Positions 22,991 to 36,689 of a DNA stretch of 64,000 nucleotides are shown here, piece by piece (the stretch's first letter is position 1; each line of letters opens with the position of its first letter). Location: positions 7,936,001 through 8,000,000 of the forward strand of contig NC_084703.1 in the NCBI RefSeq assembly GCF_033807575.1, written 5' to 3'. This DNA is from Cydia pomonella. Taxonomy: Eukaryota > Arthropoda > Insecta > Lepidoptera > Tortricidae. Below the pieces are notes generated by a model. That model was given only the letters and a program-made list of their open reading frames with translations. It ran no database searches and had not been told where the DNA came from. The translations under genes and the position numbers were made by a program.

Positions 22991-23545
22991 GTCCCGTAGC
23001 CAAATGGCAAAAAGCGGCACCCTTATGGATTCGTCATGTCTGTCTGTCTATCCGTCCGTATGTCACAGCCACTTTTTTCCGAAACTATAAGAACTAATAC
23101 TTTTGAAACTTGGTAAGTAGATGTATTCTGTGAACTGCATTAAGATTTTCACACAAAAATAGAAAAAATAACAATAAATTTTGGGGGTTCCCCATACTTA
23201 GAACTGAAACTCAATTTTTTTTTTAAATCAAACCCTTACGTGTGGGGTATCTATGGATAGGTCTTCAAAAATGACATTGAGGTTTCTAATATCATTTCTT
23301 TCTAAACTGAAACGTTTGCGCGAGAGACACTTCCAAAGTGGTAAAATGTGCCCCCCCCCCCCCCTGTAACTTCTAAAATAACAGAATGATAAAACTAAAC
23401 AATATATATGATGTACATTACCATGCAAACTTCCACCGAAAATTGGTTTGAACGAGATCTAGTAAGTAGTTTTCTTTAATACGTCATAAATGTTACGGAA
23501 CCCTTCATGGACAAGTCCGACTCGCACTTGGCCGCTTTTTTAAAA
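22987..23545 (+). repeat. Repeat unit C of the head-to-tail array
   Basis: Begins tagggtcccgtagccaaatg, has tgtctgtctgtctatccgtc, and ends tgttacggaacccttcatgg / acaagtccgactcgcacttgg. It includes a 14-C homopolymer at 23351-23364. The core is unrelated to those of A and B as far as I can see. Confidence 0.65.
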
Positions 23546-26500
23546 CATAACGCACTAATAGCTACTTCTGCTGCTGACTATACGAATAGGTTTAAGAAAG
23601 CAGTTTTCAATTATATTTACTATATGATTTATTTTAAGATTAGTACATAGTTAAATAAACACCAAAATCTAAACCTAAATTAAACTAAAACCTATTGAAC
23701 TAACTGCGACCAACTAGACATATTTTCGCTACAGACTGCAACCGGTTACTATGTAATAGAACGTATATTTGTCCTGTAATATATCTTTGCCCCATTTCTA
23801 TTGCTGTAAGTGTAATGTATTAAAGTCCTACCACTCTACCTGTGGCACCGGTCTACTGCATCAAAATCGGTGCCCACCCAATAAACTAGAGTAGGTATGC
23901 ACTATATAGAACACAAGTCGCTTTTCGCTATTTTCGCAATGTAACCGTATAGGTAGACAACAAGCTTTCAAGTAATGCCAGTGGCAAAGGAAACTATGCT
24001 TTGATTCGAACGGCACGAAGCGGCCCGGGTAAAGCCGCCAGCCATCTGAATATTCAACTTGAATTTCGGGGAAATTAGATATGAAACTATTCAAATATCC
24101 AACAAGCATGATAATGATTCTGTATTTTTGGGGACAATGATGCTCGACACTTGCAAGTTTTATTTATTCTAGATTTCTATCAGTACGACTGTGCTCGTAA
24201 ATATAGTAACAAAAAGGGTTATGTTAAACTGAAATTATCTATTCGCCGATGTTATGCCAAATAACGAATCGCAGAGTATTTTCGCATTCTATTTAGTTAG
24301 GTAGTTTAAGAGTCAATAAGTCGACGTTCAACTTTTAGTATCATTGAGGAGATTTGGCGCTCTGATCGTATTATTCGTATTCAATTCTTACCTAATTTCA
24401 GGTTAATAACAGGTGTTGAGTATAAATATGTTAATAATATAACCATGCTCAAAATTTATTTAAATCCAGTCAGTCGTTAATATTGCATATACAGGTTTCT
24501 TTACAAGTAAAAAAATGATCGCACTTAAACTACCAAATGAGATGACATAAGCCTTGACGTATATGGTGTACTAGCACTTTAATAGAGTATATACTCGTAT
24601 AATTGTCGGTCACATTTCTGTAGCATTGGAACCACCGAAAACTTTAATCTCAATAACGTTACACTATGAATTTTTTTTGGTGGGGTATCGTAGAGTTCCG
24701 TTTCGATGTTAAACTGCCATCGACAGTGGGTTGTCTTATCGGATGCGGCGTCAGGCCCATGTATTGGCAGAGTAGGGCTTTGTTTCGTACTGGACGATGG
24801 GAGCTGTGAGTGGCATCTTTATAATTCAGTGTTACCATCCCGGCTAGCTTTTACCCGTTAATGCGCTCTTTCCTCCCTTGCATGTCAGCGTTGGGGGAAA
24901 AGAGAGGGTGCTTCTCGAATGCCAGCAAGCCGAACGTTGGAGATAACCATTTTAACTGAGGCCTACGACCGTACGTAATCTTAAAGCTCGCTTGTACTGG
25001 TTTGATTTATTTAACCTGCGATCAATGAGCTAGTAGAATAACATTCCTGGACGTCAATCGCGTGCCGCAATTTTAATTAGCATTGTTGTACGTTTTCAAC
25101 CTTCTCCGTTTCGTCGGTGGACGGGTGGCCTTTTTAGTGTATTCAGAGCGTGAAAGGCTACTGTCAATCTAAAAAGTACTAGACTGCGTAGTACTAGGAT
25201 TCTTTCCATGAAAATGTGTACTGGACGGTTAATGTAATGTGTTTTAGAAATAATATTAGATAAATGGCGCTTCTTGATTACCAAACCTTTAGCGTTTGTC
25301 ACTCCATCAAAGCATTAGATTTTGTAAACCGCAATTCTTTCAGTATAAATGCATTTTTGTATCACGTGTATCGGCAATGATGTCTGCTCACTCAAAGTTA
25401 AAAGTGAAACCATAACCCTTGCGACAACTATATTCGCTTCTGGCCTTTTTACGAGTGCCTGTATCAAAATAAACGTAAAGAGCAATCTCAAAAATTAAAA
25501 TTTAAAAAATATACGTAATATGGAAGAATCCGAAAACAGACAAATGGGAACATAAAAATGCTTCTTAAACCGTATATCAGCGTGAATATTTAATTTCTAT
25601 AAGATTGCCTAATAACAAAATCTCGTAAGGGAAGCATCTCTGAATAATAGCATGCTGTTTGTAGGTAAGTGTATTAGAAATGAGGTTTTAGTAAATGTTA
25701 TGGAGACCTGGGGCGTCATGACACATGGTAGAATTTATAGGAGCCCAAGAGAATTACGCGAAGTTACCTAGGAGTGCATAACGGTGACAGTTCATTAGTG
25801 CTTATTAAGTTTTAGTGTTGAAGAGGAAAAGGGCTAATAGCATAATGATGTAGGGTGTAGACATAACAGCGTGATATACGGTGTGGGAAAATCCTGACGC
25901 AATGTGTACTTTAGACACTTTATGACTACAGCATTTGTGATGTTGCTGGAAAGTGTGGGGTGTTGGACATGTGGACCGTTTTTTTGTTATTTTGTTAATG
26001 TAACAACACCCAACACAGAAAATATTTAAAATTATCTTAATAAATATTACCGTATTAACCTTAATGTTTAATATAACAAAACAAAGTACCTAATAGAGCG
26101 AGAGCGAGAGATTGCTGTCTTGTATTCTGTCTAAATACAAAAAAAAAATTGCCAAATGTAGTAGGTACGTAATTGGGGCATGAAGATATTAAGCGGGCGA
26201 TTATTTTTTGATGTTATTTTATCCCATCAGCCAGGCGACAATAAATCTTGTACCTACTACGTTATATTATCAAGCTTGGTAGATAGATTGTGGCAAGGGC
26301 TTATAATTATTAAAATAATGGATGTTTCGTCAATATGAACGCCTTAAAACTAGGATTTAAAAAAATCATAAAAGTGATCCAGCGACTGTCACTATTAATT
26401 GCAACGAGTGACAAGAAGTTGATTCCGCAGGCGTAAAACTCGGATCGAGTGGAAATCTAGTTGTAGCTAAAAAAAATGTTGTACACCTACCGACTAAAAT

Positions 26501-26693
26501 CAGTAAGATGTGGGCAAAAGGTTAACATCTCCGAACGGAAACGAAACGGGTCCATATTTAGCGTTCTCGAATGAGCACGCTAATTATTAATTATGATTAG
26601 GGCGTCAACAACACGCACACAAGTAAAGATTTATCTGTGTGAGTGTCGGGGGCTGCACACCGTGTCCTCCCCGCCGTTCCTCTCTCTCCCCAG

Positions 26694-26762
26694 CGATGGA
26701 AAAGTTAAGTGAAAGAGACGACGCGACCGTATTTTCAAATTTCGAGTGCAGCCCGCCGCCCG
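26694..26762 (+). CDS. Possible first coding exon inside the Ddr intron
   Basis: A pyrimidine-rich acceptor (ttcctctctctccccag) is followed two bases later by ATG (26696), 22 open codons and a donor-like CG/GTGAGG. The peptide starts MEKLSERDDATVFSNF and continues ECSPPP. The splice borders are textbook, but the piece is short, no homolog comes to mind and no partner exon was found. It would be a gene on the strand opposite Ddr, or a chance match. Confidence 0.25.
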
Positions 26763-27049
26763 GTGAGGATTGATATTAATGTTCACTGTTACTGTTTGGG
26801 TTAGCAGATAAATATCTATTGATTTTTCAAGGGTGCGATCACTGAAGCGGTGTAAATTGAAATTTTCTAACGTTTGTTTGCGGATGCGTAAACATGAATA
26901 TAGGTACGGAAGTTTCATCAGCCAATATCAGGTGAGGATCGTTACATTCATTACGTAGGCATTCATATCAGGCTTTTTTTTCATAGTATTTACCTCGTAC
27001 CGATAAAAAATAATATGAGGATGTGTATTTGAAAATTCTCATGCTATTT

Positions 27050-27145
27050 GTGTTTATTTATTTAAAACTTTATTGCACAAAAGAAAAACTTAATGTACAA
27101 AACGCGAACTTAATGCCATGAGGCATTCTCTACCAGAATGCCTAT
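27050..27145 (-). repeat. 3' end of a LINE or SINE (aataaagttttaaataaa tail)
   Basis: Read on the minus strand, it has gagaatgcctcatggcatta, gcgttttgtacattaag and gcaataaagttttaaataaa. This fits the 3' end of a retroposon with a polyadenylation-like tail. The body is missing. Confidence 0.4.
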
Positions 27146-28340
27146 GTTTATGTGAGATGTAAACCTCTAGAATTATGTTTTTATCTTAAATTCATAATAT
27201 TAACACTGAGTTCATATATAGATATTCGCCATCACCATAAATTCGCTAAGCCAAGAGAAACTAGTAATTCGTGAGAAAATACGTTGGAAAATACATTCGC
27301 TCGCAGACGGAGTTCCAATCCTTTCTTAAAATGCGTGGGACAGAACTTATTTACATAGCTAGCCCGATGTTTGCTCATTTAATTAAGTAGGGTAGAGCGC
27401 ACAGTCACCGCTGTCGTGCTCAACAAAAAAGTTCTAGCTTTGGAACTTCATAATGACACACGACTTTATAGCCTTATTTATATATCCTATCAGTGTAGGC
27501 CAGAATGCATGCCACCGAGAAAATTTTATCAATTAGATTGCAATTTATACCCACGGTGCTCAGAGCTGGAAGCCATATAGGCTATCGGTTAGCGTCACAT
27601 CTATCAATCATGCACGCACTGGAAAATCGAACAGATTAAAATAAGAAGATAACGTTGCTTATTTACAGTTTACGTATATACAAATATTTATATTCAGACC
27701 GTAAAGGCCCCAAAAATGCAAAAAAGTAGGTAACTAAAGAGGTCGATGCATATTATATTAGATTGGGGGATGCAAGGCACTCATTTCTGTCGAGTTAGTT
27801 TGTTAGCAATACACGCTAACAATAATTAAAGAAATAGACCTACGGCCATGTTTTTTTCCCTTAGGATCTACTTGCAATCGAAGACTTCGCATGTTTGAAT
27901 ATAAATCGTCCCCAACGAAAAACAAAAGTATGAAAGTATGAAAAAGTATGAAAATCAGCGGGATTGCATCTTACTTTTTCGTTCTAAAGTAAACGACATT
28001 ACTCATACTGCCAACATTATGAAACTATTTTAGACAATTTATATAATTATATCATAAAAAAACAATTTAATAAGTAGAATAAGCATTTTTTTTATCTTAA
28101 GTATATATTATTTTATTTACATGAATAATACCAAATATCTTTTAAAAACCCAAGTAATGTCGTAAAAACGTTTACGTGTGGCTGTATCACATATTGCCTT
28201 TGCTCATGTATGCAAGTGTATGCCTTTTGGGTACCAATGCCTTATGTAATCAATCATAATCAAAATACAATTCAACAAAAGAAATCACAAATAATTCATT
28301 ACATCATTTTTGATAAAACAACACGGGATCAGTAAAATTA

Positions 28341-28431
28341 CAATAGAATCTGTGCGGAAAGAGAAGAGTCGTGCAATATAAGGCAACCCATACATTCTAC
28401 GACTCTTCCTCTTTCCGCACAGACTCTATTG
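28341..28431. mobile_element. MITE-like hairpin with tgtgcggaaagag arms
   Basis: The left arm caatagaatctgtgcggaaa + gagaagagtcgt pairs with the right arm ending tttccgcacagactctattg over about 32 bases, with one extra base and one mismatch, across a 26-base loop. Confidence 0.85.
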
Positions 28432-28561
28432 ACCAATTGTTCCAGGCGGAGAAATAGAGAATATTTTTCCATTTGTTTCCACCTAGTTGTTCATGGGACG
28501 GACACAAGGGAACACACCACTTTTCTGCACTAGAGCAGAAACGTATCACTTTCTTCGCACT

Positions 28562-28939
28562 TTATAGATCAGCAACTATAACCCACTTTAAGAGCATATG
28601 AAAAATATTATTCACGACTCCTTCTTGACTAAAGGGATTCTCTATTTGCGTTTGTCCAGCATTCGCGGCGTAAAGTTCCAACTGATTTCCATGAATTGCA
28701 TCCTGCATCTCCACTAAACGCAATGTTTTGATAGGCAAAAACCGTGGGACAGAGCTAGTTATTGAACGAGACGGATAATTTGAGGTGACATATTTATGTA
28801 GAAAAAACTCACCAAGATACATGAAGAAACATCGGGTACAATTATCCAGGTATAATTTATACCAGTTAATACAAGATAATCCTAAAACGTTAAGCAAACA
28901 ATGCGTTGCTTTTTTCCGAGCAGAATAAGAGTACAGCAT
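28562..28939 (-). other. Unrecognised 125-codon open frame, probably not a gene
   Basis: An open frame within the Ddr intron. It has no signal peptide, no repeats, no recognisable motif and no codon bias distinct from the background. I list it only because it is among the longest frames without a repeat explanation. Confidence 0.1.
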
Positions 28940-29755
28940 TCAAAGCATATCTTTTACATTACAATAAGATATAATTACCTACAATTATCAAGCGTCATCA
29001 TATAAAATAACAACCAGTTTCTCGAAACTAGTATTTAGTCGTCGATCCGAGCGTTGGTACCTCACCCTCTTGCCCTTATTTGGCAACCCTTTGGATTGTA
29101 GGCCCATTGGATTCAAATATTAATTTTAGATACGAGTGACCCGCGCACTCAGTGCGTATAAATTTATTAATAAAGGTTTCTGCGGGGAATTCTAGGTGAA
29201 GCGGGCGAGCACATTCGTTATTTAGGAAAATTCAGAGCGGCCGGTACCGGAAAATGTTGAATCTTTATATTATGCTTGTTAAGCCGGATGTGCTGCATGC
29301 TGGAGCACTCTTTCAAAAGACAAAGGATGCAGCTTAGGATCCAGACGCGGGTAAGGAAGTTATCCAGGGTATTTTACGAACGTGCGTTTGCTTGAATTTG
29401 TTTTAATGAGATATGTGCATTTGAGACCATCGCAAAAATGCTATCTATGTATCAATGTATGAAACCAATAACACATAGGGAGCTAGCTGCTTTTGGTTCT
29501 ATTTAATTCCTTCGTGACTTTTCCTTCAGCAAAGAATACTAAAATGTTATCGATCAAATAATGCGTGAATATAAAATTATATTCTATCAAAGGAGTATTT
29601 TTATTGCCCTACGTGATCGTTGCGCAGTTGCCGCCAAGCTACGAACATGTAGGAGGACCTTTATCCCATAACCGAAAATGCTTTAAATTTTTAAAGCAAT
29701 GAATAAATTAAGTTACTTTACTAAGTAAATATGTACATCCATACTTACATATGAA

Positions 29756-29910
29756 TAGGTAAAAAACTTAAGTAAGTCACCTGTTGTATGTAGTTGTGAC
29801 GTGTTCGAATAGACATTTGTTTTGTTTGTGTGTGACTTTTAAACATGTATTGTCTATTCGAACACGTCACAACTACATACAACAGGTGACTTACTTAAGT
29901 TTTTTACCTA
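29756..29910. mobile_element. MITE with ~60-bp near-perfect arms and TA ends
   Basis: TA at 29756-29757 and 29909-29910 bracket arms that start ggtaaaaaacttaagtaagt and run on through cacctgttgtatgtagttgtg to about tcgaatagaca with essentially no mismatch. The loop is about 31 bases. TA flanks suggest a Tc1/mariner-mobilised MITE. The long intact stem implies recent origin. Confidence 0.9.
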
Positions 29911-30045
29911 TATATTCATACTTACGCCAAACACCAAAACGATTTCGAGTTTAATATTTATTACGGCTTCCTTACACATAAAACTTACTCGTGTCATGCT
30001 GCTGTTATCTAGAATAGTTATTGTCTGTAAGAAGTACAAATATAA

Positions 30046-30109
30046 ATTTTACATTCAAACGCGATTAACTTTATTTATAAATAAAGTTAATCGCATTTCA
30101 ATGTAAAAT
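30046..30109. repeat. 64-bp loopless palindrome
   Basis: attttacattcaaacgcg / attaactttattta is mirrored directly with two mismatches and no spacer. This could be a collapsed MITE. Confidence 0.9.
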
Positions 30110-30834
30110 TAATTAAAATAAGATTGTCGGAGATTTGTGAATAAGGGTATCCGTTGATCATTGTTAAATGTTAATGCATGCAGTAACATAGCGCTGCGCA
30201 ATTCGCATAAAATTCGCATAAGCACAAGATGTTATTGTAATGCAAAGCAAATTAATGTAAGCTACAAGTTGACACGCAAATTCTCAACAGGGCCCGGCGT
30301 CCCGCGAGGGTTTATTAGTCAATTAGGGAAAGGTTCCCGCGCGGTAGGTACGACGTACGCTGACAAACAAACTCTACAGTCATATGTGTTACATGTACTA
30401 TATGTACGTTATGTCGTGTCATTTAATTAGCTGCCACGGTTTGATAACTTCTGACTGTCTCAGATAGGAATGTCGTCGTCAAGACATAAGCGGTAGCGAA
30501 CAACTAATGTGTTCATGAATGTAGCATGAAGCAGCACTAACAAAATGTTATTTATAACTATAGCCCTCAGTAACGGGGTTTTCATAAAACTCGATACTCA
30601 ATGGCTTAAGTACGTACCTATTTTGCGACAGTTTTGAAAATTTAAGCCAAATTATTTCTGAATTGTATGACGCCCCCGTGGTAAAAGTAAGATTAGCGCA
30701 AAAACTACGTTAGAATGTTAAGTTAGTCTAGCTAGCCAACTTTTTGAACAGAAAAAGGCAGTCAATTTGAAAAATGTAGGTGAAGGATCTCCCATGCATA
30801 TTATGATTTACGCGCCTTTTTACAAGCTTTTTTT

Positions 30835-31145
30835 AACTTGCCCTGTTAGTATGTATGGGACAAATCTTGCAAGTTAAATTTGATCCACTTCCCGGTTTCC
30901 GATGAAGCAGAAAATTTGCATACATATACATACATATGTATATCGGGTGACAATGCAATATTATGGTACCATCAAGCTGATCTGATGATGGAGACAGGAG
31001 GTAGCCATAGGAACTCTGTGAGAAAACAACGCAACCTAATTTTGGTGTGAGGTTTTTAGAATTGTCTCGATGAGTATTAGTTGCCTGTGGAAAAAAAGTA
31101 CAGTCAGCGATAAAAGCTTGTACCAAAAATGAAATTGTTGCCAAA
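30835..31145 (-). repeat. Dispersed repeat family E, copy 2 (inverted)
   Basis: The reverse complement matches 21280-21545: tttccgatgaagc, atggtaccatcaagctgatc, gatggagacaggaggtagcc and the end agtcagcgataaaagcttgt. Confidence 0.75.
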
Positions 31146-34100
31146 CACTTATTTACTGCTTAATAAGTTTGCTAGACAACAGGTTATAATATTAGTACGC
31201 TATGTAAAACAATCGATGTAAGTACCTATCCCTTATTCTTTTTCAATTTTTTAGCATACGTACTCAAGGGACACAAATAGTCGTTCCCAGCCCCATTTGA
31301 GAAATACCCCGCGTTTATTATGATCCATGAAATATAACACCGCCGCAACAAGATAAGGGTAGATAGACCCTAAAGGATGTGTCGGTTTCTTTATGAGATC
31401 TAGAATAGCTTTTGCTCCCGTGAATTAGAACAAGCGAGTACCTACCTATTATTTTCAACTTTTGATACATCAGACTTTAATCATTAGTATGTTTCAGTAG
31501 TCACCAACTACATATTACAACTATAAACATAGCGGCAACGTAACAAGATTCACAATTCAATTAATTTCTAATACAACTTATAAAGCTTATAATGGGGTTA
31601 TTTTTGAGAACGCCAATATTTAAAAATAGATGAATGAACTATAAAGAATCATCTGTCAGTGGAATATGAATAAAATCGTTTTTTGCGTGTCGCGGTAAAC
31701 AAATCGAAAGGGGAGATGCGAGATACGTGGGGAGAGAGAGGCACTTCGGTGCCTGTCCTGTGGGGTGCTTCCGCGTAGTTTACTTATTTCGATGAGCCTT
31801 GCTTTGAACCCACAAAGCTTGTTATAAGGTCGCAGGTGGAATCGCGCGGCCGCCATGGCTTTAAGGATTAAATAAACCAAAACGAGTATGCTACATCATT
31901 TTAATACAAGAACAAAATATTATGAATCGTATTTTATAAGACTATTCAACTTTAACGCAACGCGCTCTAAGCACGACGGATTTATTGAAAGCATCTGGCC
32001 ATTGTTGTATAAGGCTGTTAAAACTCGAAACTTTGTTGCAAACGCTACGAATGCTAAGCTAAATTTAGTGTAATAAAAAGTTAATTTATTACTTGAGCGC
32101 CGAGCACGCTGAACGCTCGTTATTTGACCCGGCCTTAATGTACAATGGCGATCCATCATTCCATTCAAGTACGGCGCGATGCACGCCTATAGACGAAAAT
32201 TTAATTTAAAACTGTTGCACAACCGCACGAAGCTATTACAAATACAAATGGGAGCATACGGCGTGAAATATCATACAATTATCACTCCCGCTATCACAAC
32301 ACAAACGGAGCTCCCGAACAACAAGAGAGAACGCGTGCCGTCCCCCTAGCACCTTTCTTGCGTTCGTGCGATATACTACATTCTTAATGAGGTTTTCTTT
32401 ATGTAGTTTTAACTTAAGAATGGCGTAGTGGCATAATGGGTATGCGAATTACATATTTATAATAGCTCAAAGGCTCGTTGTGGGTTACTATTCAATGCGC
32501 CGCTAACGACGTGCGCGCCACAATAAACATTACGGAGCACGCCGGAATCGACCAAACTAGTGCAAGCGTAGTCGATAGAAAGAATATTCCATATAACAAG
32601 TTCTGTGCTTGATCGTTTTGTTGAGCTTCGCCTGGCTCTGGGAGCTAATAAAGTAATCAATCAAGCGTACAATCGTACAATGGCTTCTCAGACTGTCTAC
32701 GCTGGAAGCATTTTCCGGTTGCCGTCGCATTACAAAATGACAAAATGTCTTCATTTTTCTAGCCGAGGAAGAATCCATTGTGGCCCTTTTGCCTTGTACC
32801 CTTCAAACGAACAAAAGACAATCGTCTATAGGTCAAATGCAAATAGAATTCGCTTGTTGCGTGTCTCGTTAACTCAAGCAGAGTCTCTTGTTGCTCAGCG
32901 CTCGAAAACAAATTGCAAACGTCATAAAGCCAGTTTTGAATATTAATAAAGACGAATAAACGATCCCCGTTTACGCGACCGTTCTGCTAACAGCGGTTCG
33001 CAAGTGCGCATGCTTCTGACGTCTCAGCGATTGAAATATAATTATTTTACGACCAAATTTACCGCCTAATTCTTTATTAGGGAAACCGTACTAGAGTAAA
33101 GCAACATTTAAGTAATTTGTGTGAGCGAAAAATAAATGTCGAGTGGGGAAAGTTTCAGAAGCTCAGAGCTTGTGCGTGCTTATACTCTTGCGTGACATGT
33201 AGTCGTCTAATGAATAATAAACAGCGGTGGCGACTCGCTACTCATTCATATCCATCCACGAAAGGCATACATATTCTTTTTTACATAAAACGATTGAGTG
33301 TCAACTTAAACCGCTTACAATATTGGCTTTGTCACGTATAAATATCAGGGTTTCGCCGGAGCGGACGACGAGGTTACCTAGATACCGATGCCGGTCTTTC
33401 TCATTACACACGCTAACCAACCAATTTTTTCTCGAACTAAAACACTTCGCGTGATACCGTTGGAACTATTATTTTAATTACTTTCATTGTACAAGGAGTC
33501 GTTAGCATATTGTTTTCCCCTTTTCCATTTTTCAGGCTCAGTGGCTTTCACGACAAATGTGTACGGCCATATTATTTCGGTGGCGATAGCGGCCATACCT
33601 ATGTGGCTTAACCTTAATTACTTTTCAAACTATTCGATGTACAGATGTGACGGTTAATGTAGGGTGGTAGGTTAGGTAATTACATGTTTAATGTTGAAAA
33701 ATCGATAAAACAGGTCAAAGAGCTCACGAAAAGCATAATGCTTCGTAAATCCGTGACTTTTATACCCGTGGCAATACAGGTTATTATAGGTTTGTGTGAC
33801 ACGAAGGCAGATAATGACCGCTGGCGTATAATTGTAATTTGAGCAATTATGTTTAATTTTGTAAGGACTTATTCGATTATCGATTGGACGAATGTTGTGC
33901 CGGTCGATTGGTCGGGCAAGTTGCGGTATTAGTTGTAGATGTTTCGGTTATAGCATATTGCCTGGAAATGCTGAAATCAAAGACGCTCCAAATAACTCAA
34001 TTGGGATATTGTATGTCACCAACTACACAGTCGGGTCGAATATTTGCTTAGAAGTAATTGATTTACAGCTTCTATATTTCTAGTTTCAGTTTAAGCTTTT

Positions 34101-34256
34101 GATCTCAAAGAAACTTGGGTACGAACTGAAACTTTCGTAAATGAATATGGGCCCCATTATAGATAACAAACAGGGTTTATATGATAGTACAATATCTGGT
34201 CGCCCGAAGTCTGCTCAGCTCGGAATAAATCAAAACATTAAAGCGAGCATCATAAG

Positions 34257-34411
34257 GGGGCTGAACCAAGATGACAATCGTTCGTAGAAAACGGCAATCA
34301 AAACTTAAATAATGTATGGAAATAGGCCTTTCTTAGCATTTGCCGTACAGATACATTTTTTCTTTTCGCTTGGCGTTTGCCGATGTACGATTGTCATGTT
34401 AGCTAGGCCCC
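34257..34411. mobile_element. MITE with ggggctgaacc / aggcccc ends
   Basis: Imperfect terminal inverted repeats: ggggctgaaccaagatgac against its mirror gtcatgttagctaggcccc, extended by caatcg / cgattg and aaacggcaa / gtttgccg. Confidence 0.7.
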
Positions 34412-35479
34412 AAGGTTCGTCTATAACTCTCATTAATATAAAAAGTAGTGCACGTATTGGCAGATCAATATTTTGTCTTCGTAAGCCATAAATATATTTA
34501 TAATATTCACGAAATCAATAGTGTCGTTTTCAAGTTATGTTAAAATCATTGATCCATAAAAAGTGTTTTTTTTTGGAATAAATTTTCAACAACCTGGAAA
34601 TCGTTTTAATACCTTAAAATTGAAATAAGTCGAATGTCACTTAAGTGAAGCACTGTTGGTTAATTTAATCTAAAACAAATGTTTGTTTTTATAATATTGT
34701 AATAAGTATTGATTTAAACTGGTCCATACTGAGCGATGTAAGCAGTCGTAATGAGCAGTAATGGCGGCGTGTTGTCAACTAACGATTAGGGAACAAAGGA
34801 AGCAATCATAAACGGATTACTCTCTGCCCAATCAATCGGAAACTTGAGCACTTTGTAAACGCTTACGCAGAGATTACTTATTTTTAGATTTAGATTGGGA
34901 TATTATCCTGGTAGCGCCATGTGAGATTTAGAAATAAGGATGAAGTTGACCAACAAACAACAGTTCGGTATACCAACGGAGCACATAACTTTTTTTGATA
35001 AAATTGACGCAACCGCAGATTGAGTCCGTATTGGACCTTACTCAAATGTAACTTAAAACTTTGCATTAGTATTTCCTATGCTAAATTGCCATCTTTAATT
35101 TGACACATCTGATCTGCTTAGTTGTCTAATAAACACTACTTTTTTACATAAATATACTTGTACAGACGCACGGAATTTCAGTAGAAACTTTACATTGGCA
35201 TTGTTTTCTGCAAGTTACCGGCAGCTAAAACTTCTACTATATCAGATCTCACTAAGATACTGAATCAATCGGCAAACCTACGATTCCTTAGAAGCGAAGT
35301 TTGGCGAAGTCACGCGTACTGAGAATTACATAAAAAAATCTCTAGTGCCCATAAAACAAATTCAACTAAACATGCGTACACCTTATACCAACTACCTAAA
35401 GTCTACAAGTGGTCACTGAAGTGTGTGTTAGTTTGTACTTAAGGCAGGCCACTTGCTTCCGTTTCGGAGCGTTTAAACG

Positions 35480-35590
35480 CCGCCCGTGACGCGTTTCGCT
35501 ATTGTCACAACCGGTCGGGCACGTGAACTGGGTAGGAACACGCGTGCGCGGGCGCCGCCAATGCATACTAAGCGAATAGGTGAGTAACAT
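35480..35590. promoter_or_regulatory. CpG-rich patch near the Ddr signal-peptide exon
   Basis: An unusually GC- and CpG-rich patch (cgccgcccgtgacgcg, aacacgcgtgcgcgggcgcc) lies about 1.1 kb inside the Ddr intron. It is followed by a donor-like ATAG/GTGAGT at 35579-35585. It could hold a promoter or an untranslated exon on the + strand; nothing shows which. Confidence 0.2.
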
Positions 35591-36689
35591 GCCAAAACTG
35601 TGTTCTACACGACGGAGAACGGGTTAACAGTACTGGCGATAGGCATCGGCGCCTCTAAGCTTCAGATTCCGATAGGGAAAAACTCTGGGTTATAACGGCC
35701 CCTTTTTTATGTCTCCGTCAAAAGCTTAGTAGCTTTTAAATGTGACGCTAATTTCATGCCTGACAGGCCAAGAGCCGTGATTAACTGAGTGTGTGCTCAG
35801 GAAACATCCTTCCGTCTTCCGTTAATTTTATCATTTATTCCTTTGTAATTATTCCATTATGAAGGTAAAACGACTAAAGCATTCAGTAATGATATAAGTG
35901 TGGGCGCCCACAAATGGATAGTTACCTACTTAAAACATAAACATAACTCAGAAATACTACATAACTAGCCACAACAATCATAATTACAAAAATACACAAT
36001 CCGCGAGAAATGCAAGCTTCGAAGTTGGTGTGTGACGAACAACAGAGACATAGTTCAGAGAGTAAACAGAGGCCTTAAAGTTTCATCAAACGGACCAGTA
36101 CCCACTATCCTTGCCTGAAAACAATTGAATTGCAGCTCGCACAATTCACGCCAAGTGTCCGGGCTGGCATTAGTATGATTCGAGAAGTTTCCATTACAAG
36201 TTCCATTGAAATATGACGGCGCAACGTAGCTCTTAAAGTATTTGGTGTTCGTATATAACTTTCCAGCACAAGAGCGGGAACTGGGAAGTTTCTAATTAAA
36301 TATTAAAGCGGCCCATGCACAGACATCGAAGTGGGACGGGCCACTAACTTCAATTTTCGATAGCATTTAAGTGACGTGTTTATGTGCGCGAAGTTCAAAC
36401 GCCGAGGCACTACCGTGAACAAATTAAACTAATATAAAGTTCCATTGTCGATAAACGTTCTAACTTTCAAATAAAAGTGTACACCAGTTGGTTTATAAAG
36501 TTCCATTAAAAATTCAGTTGCAATAGTTGGCCGTAACAAATGAAATTGTTTTCAAGAAATTTAGACCGCTCGGGTTTCAGCGGGCGAGAACGTTTTAACT
36601 TTTTCCCGTTATATATGCAGGTAGGTACATGGGAAAATGGTTAAGTTACCCATAAAAATATATATGGTTAGACATACAAATGCACTTAC

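Larger units (their letters stand above)
15328..36689 (-). other. Ddr: First coding intron of Ddr, about 21.4 kb
   Basis: GTAAGT at 36689-36684 opens the intron and a CAG at 15330-15328 closes it. It is phase 1, and the join gives a sensible serine codon. The intron holds most of the hairpins and dispersed repeats listed separately. Stretches inside it in which I see nothing recognisable include about 17000-18440, 18540-20510, 23550-26690, 27140-28340, 31150-34250 and 34412-35450. Confidence 0.75.

Noticed and set aside
28562..28939. 125-codon minus-strand protein
   Set aside because: No recognisable features; left only as a very low-confidence entry.
32605..32946. 113-codon plus-strand frame
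   Set aside because: Overlaps other frames on the opposite strand, with no motif and no exon-like borders.
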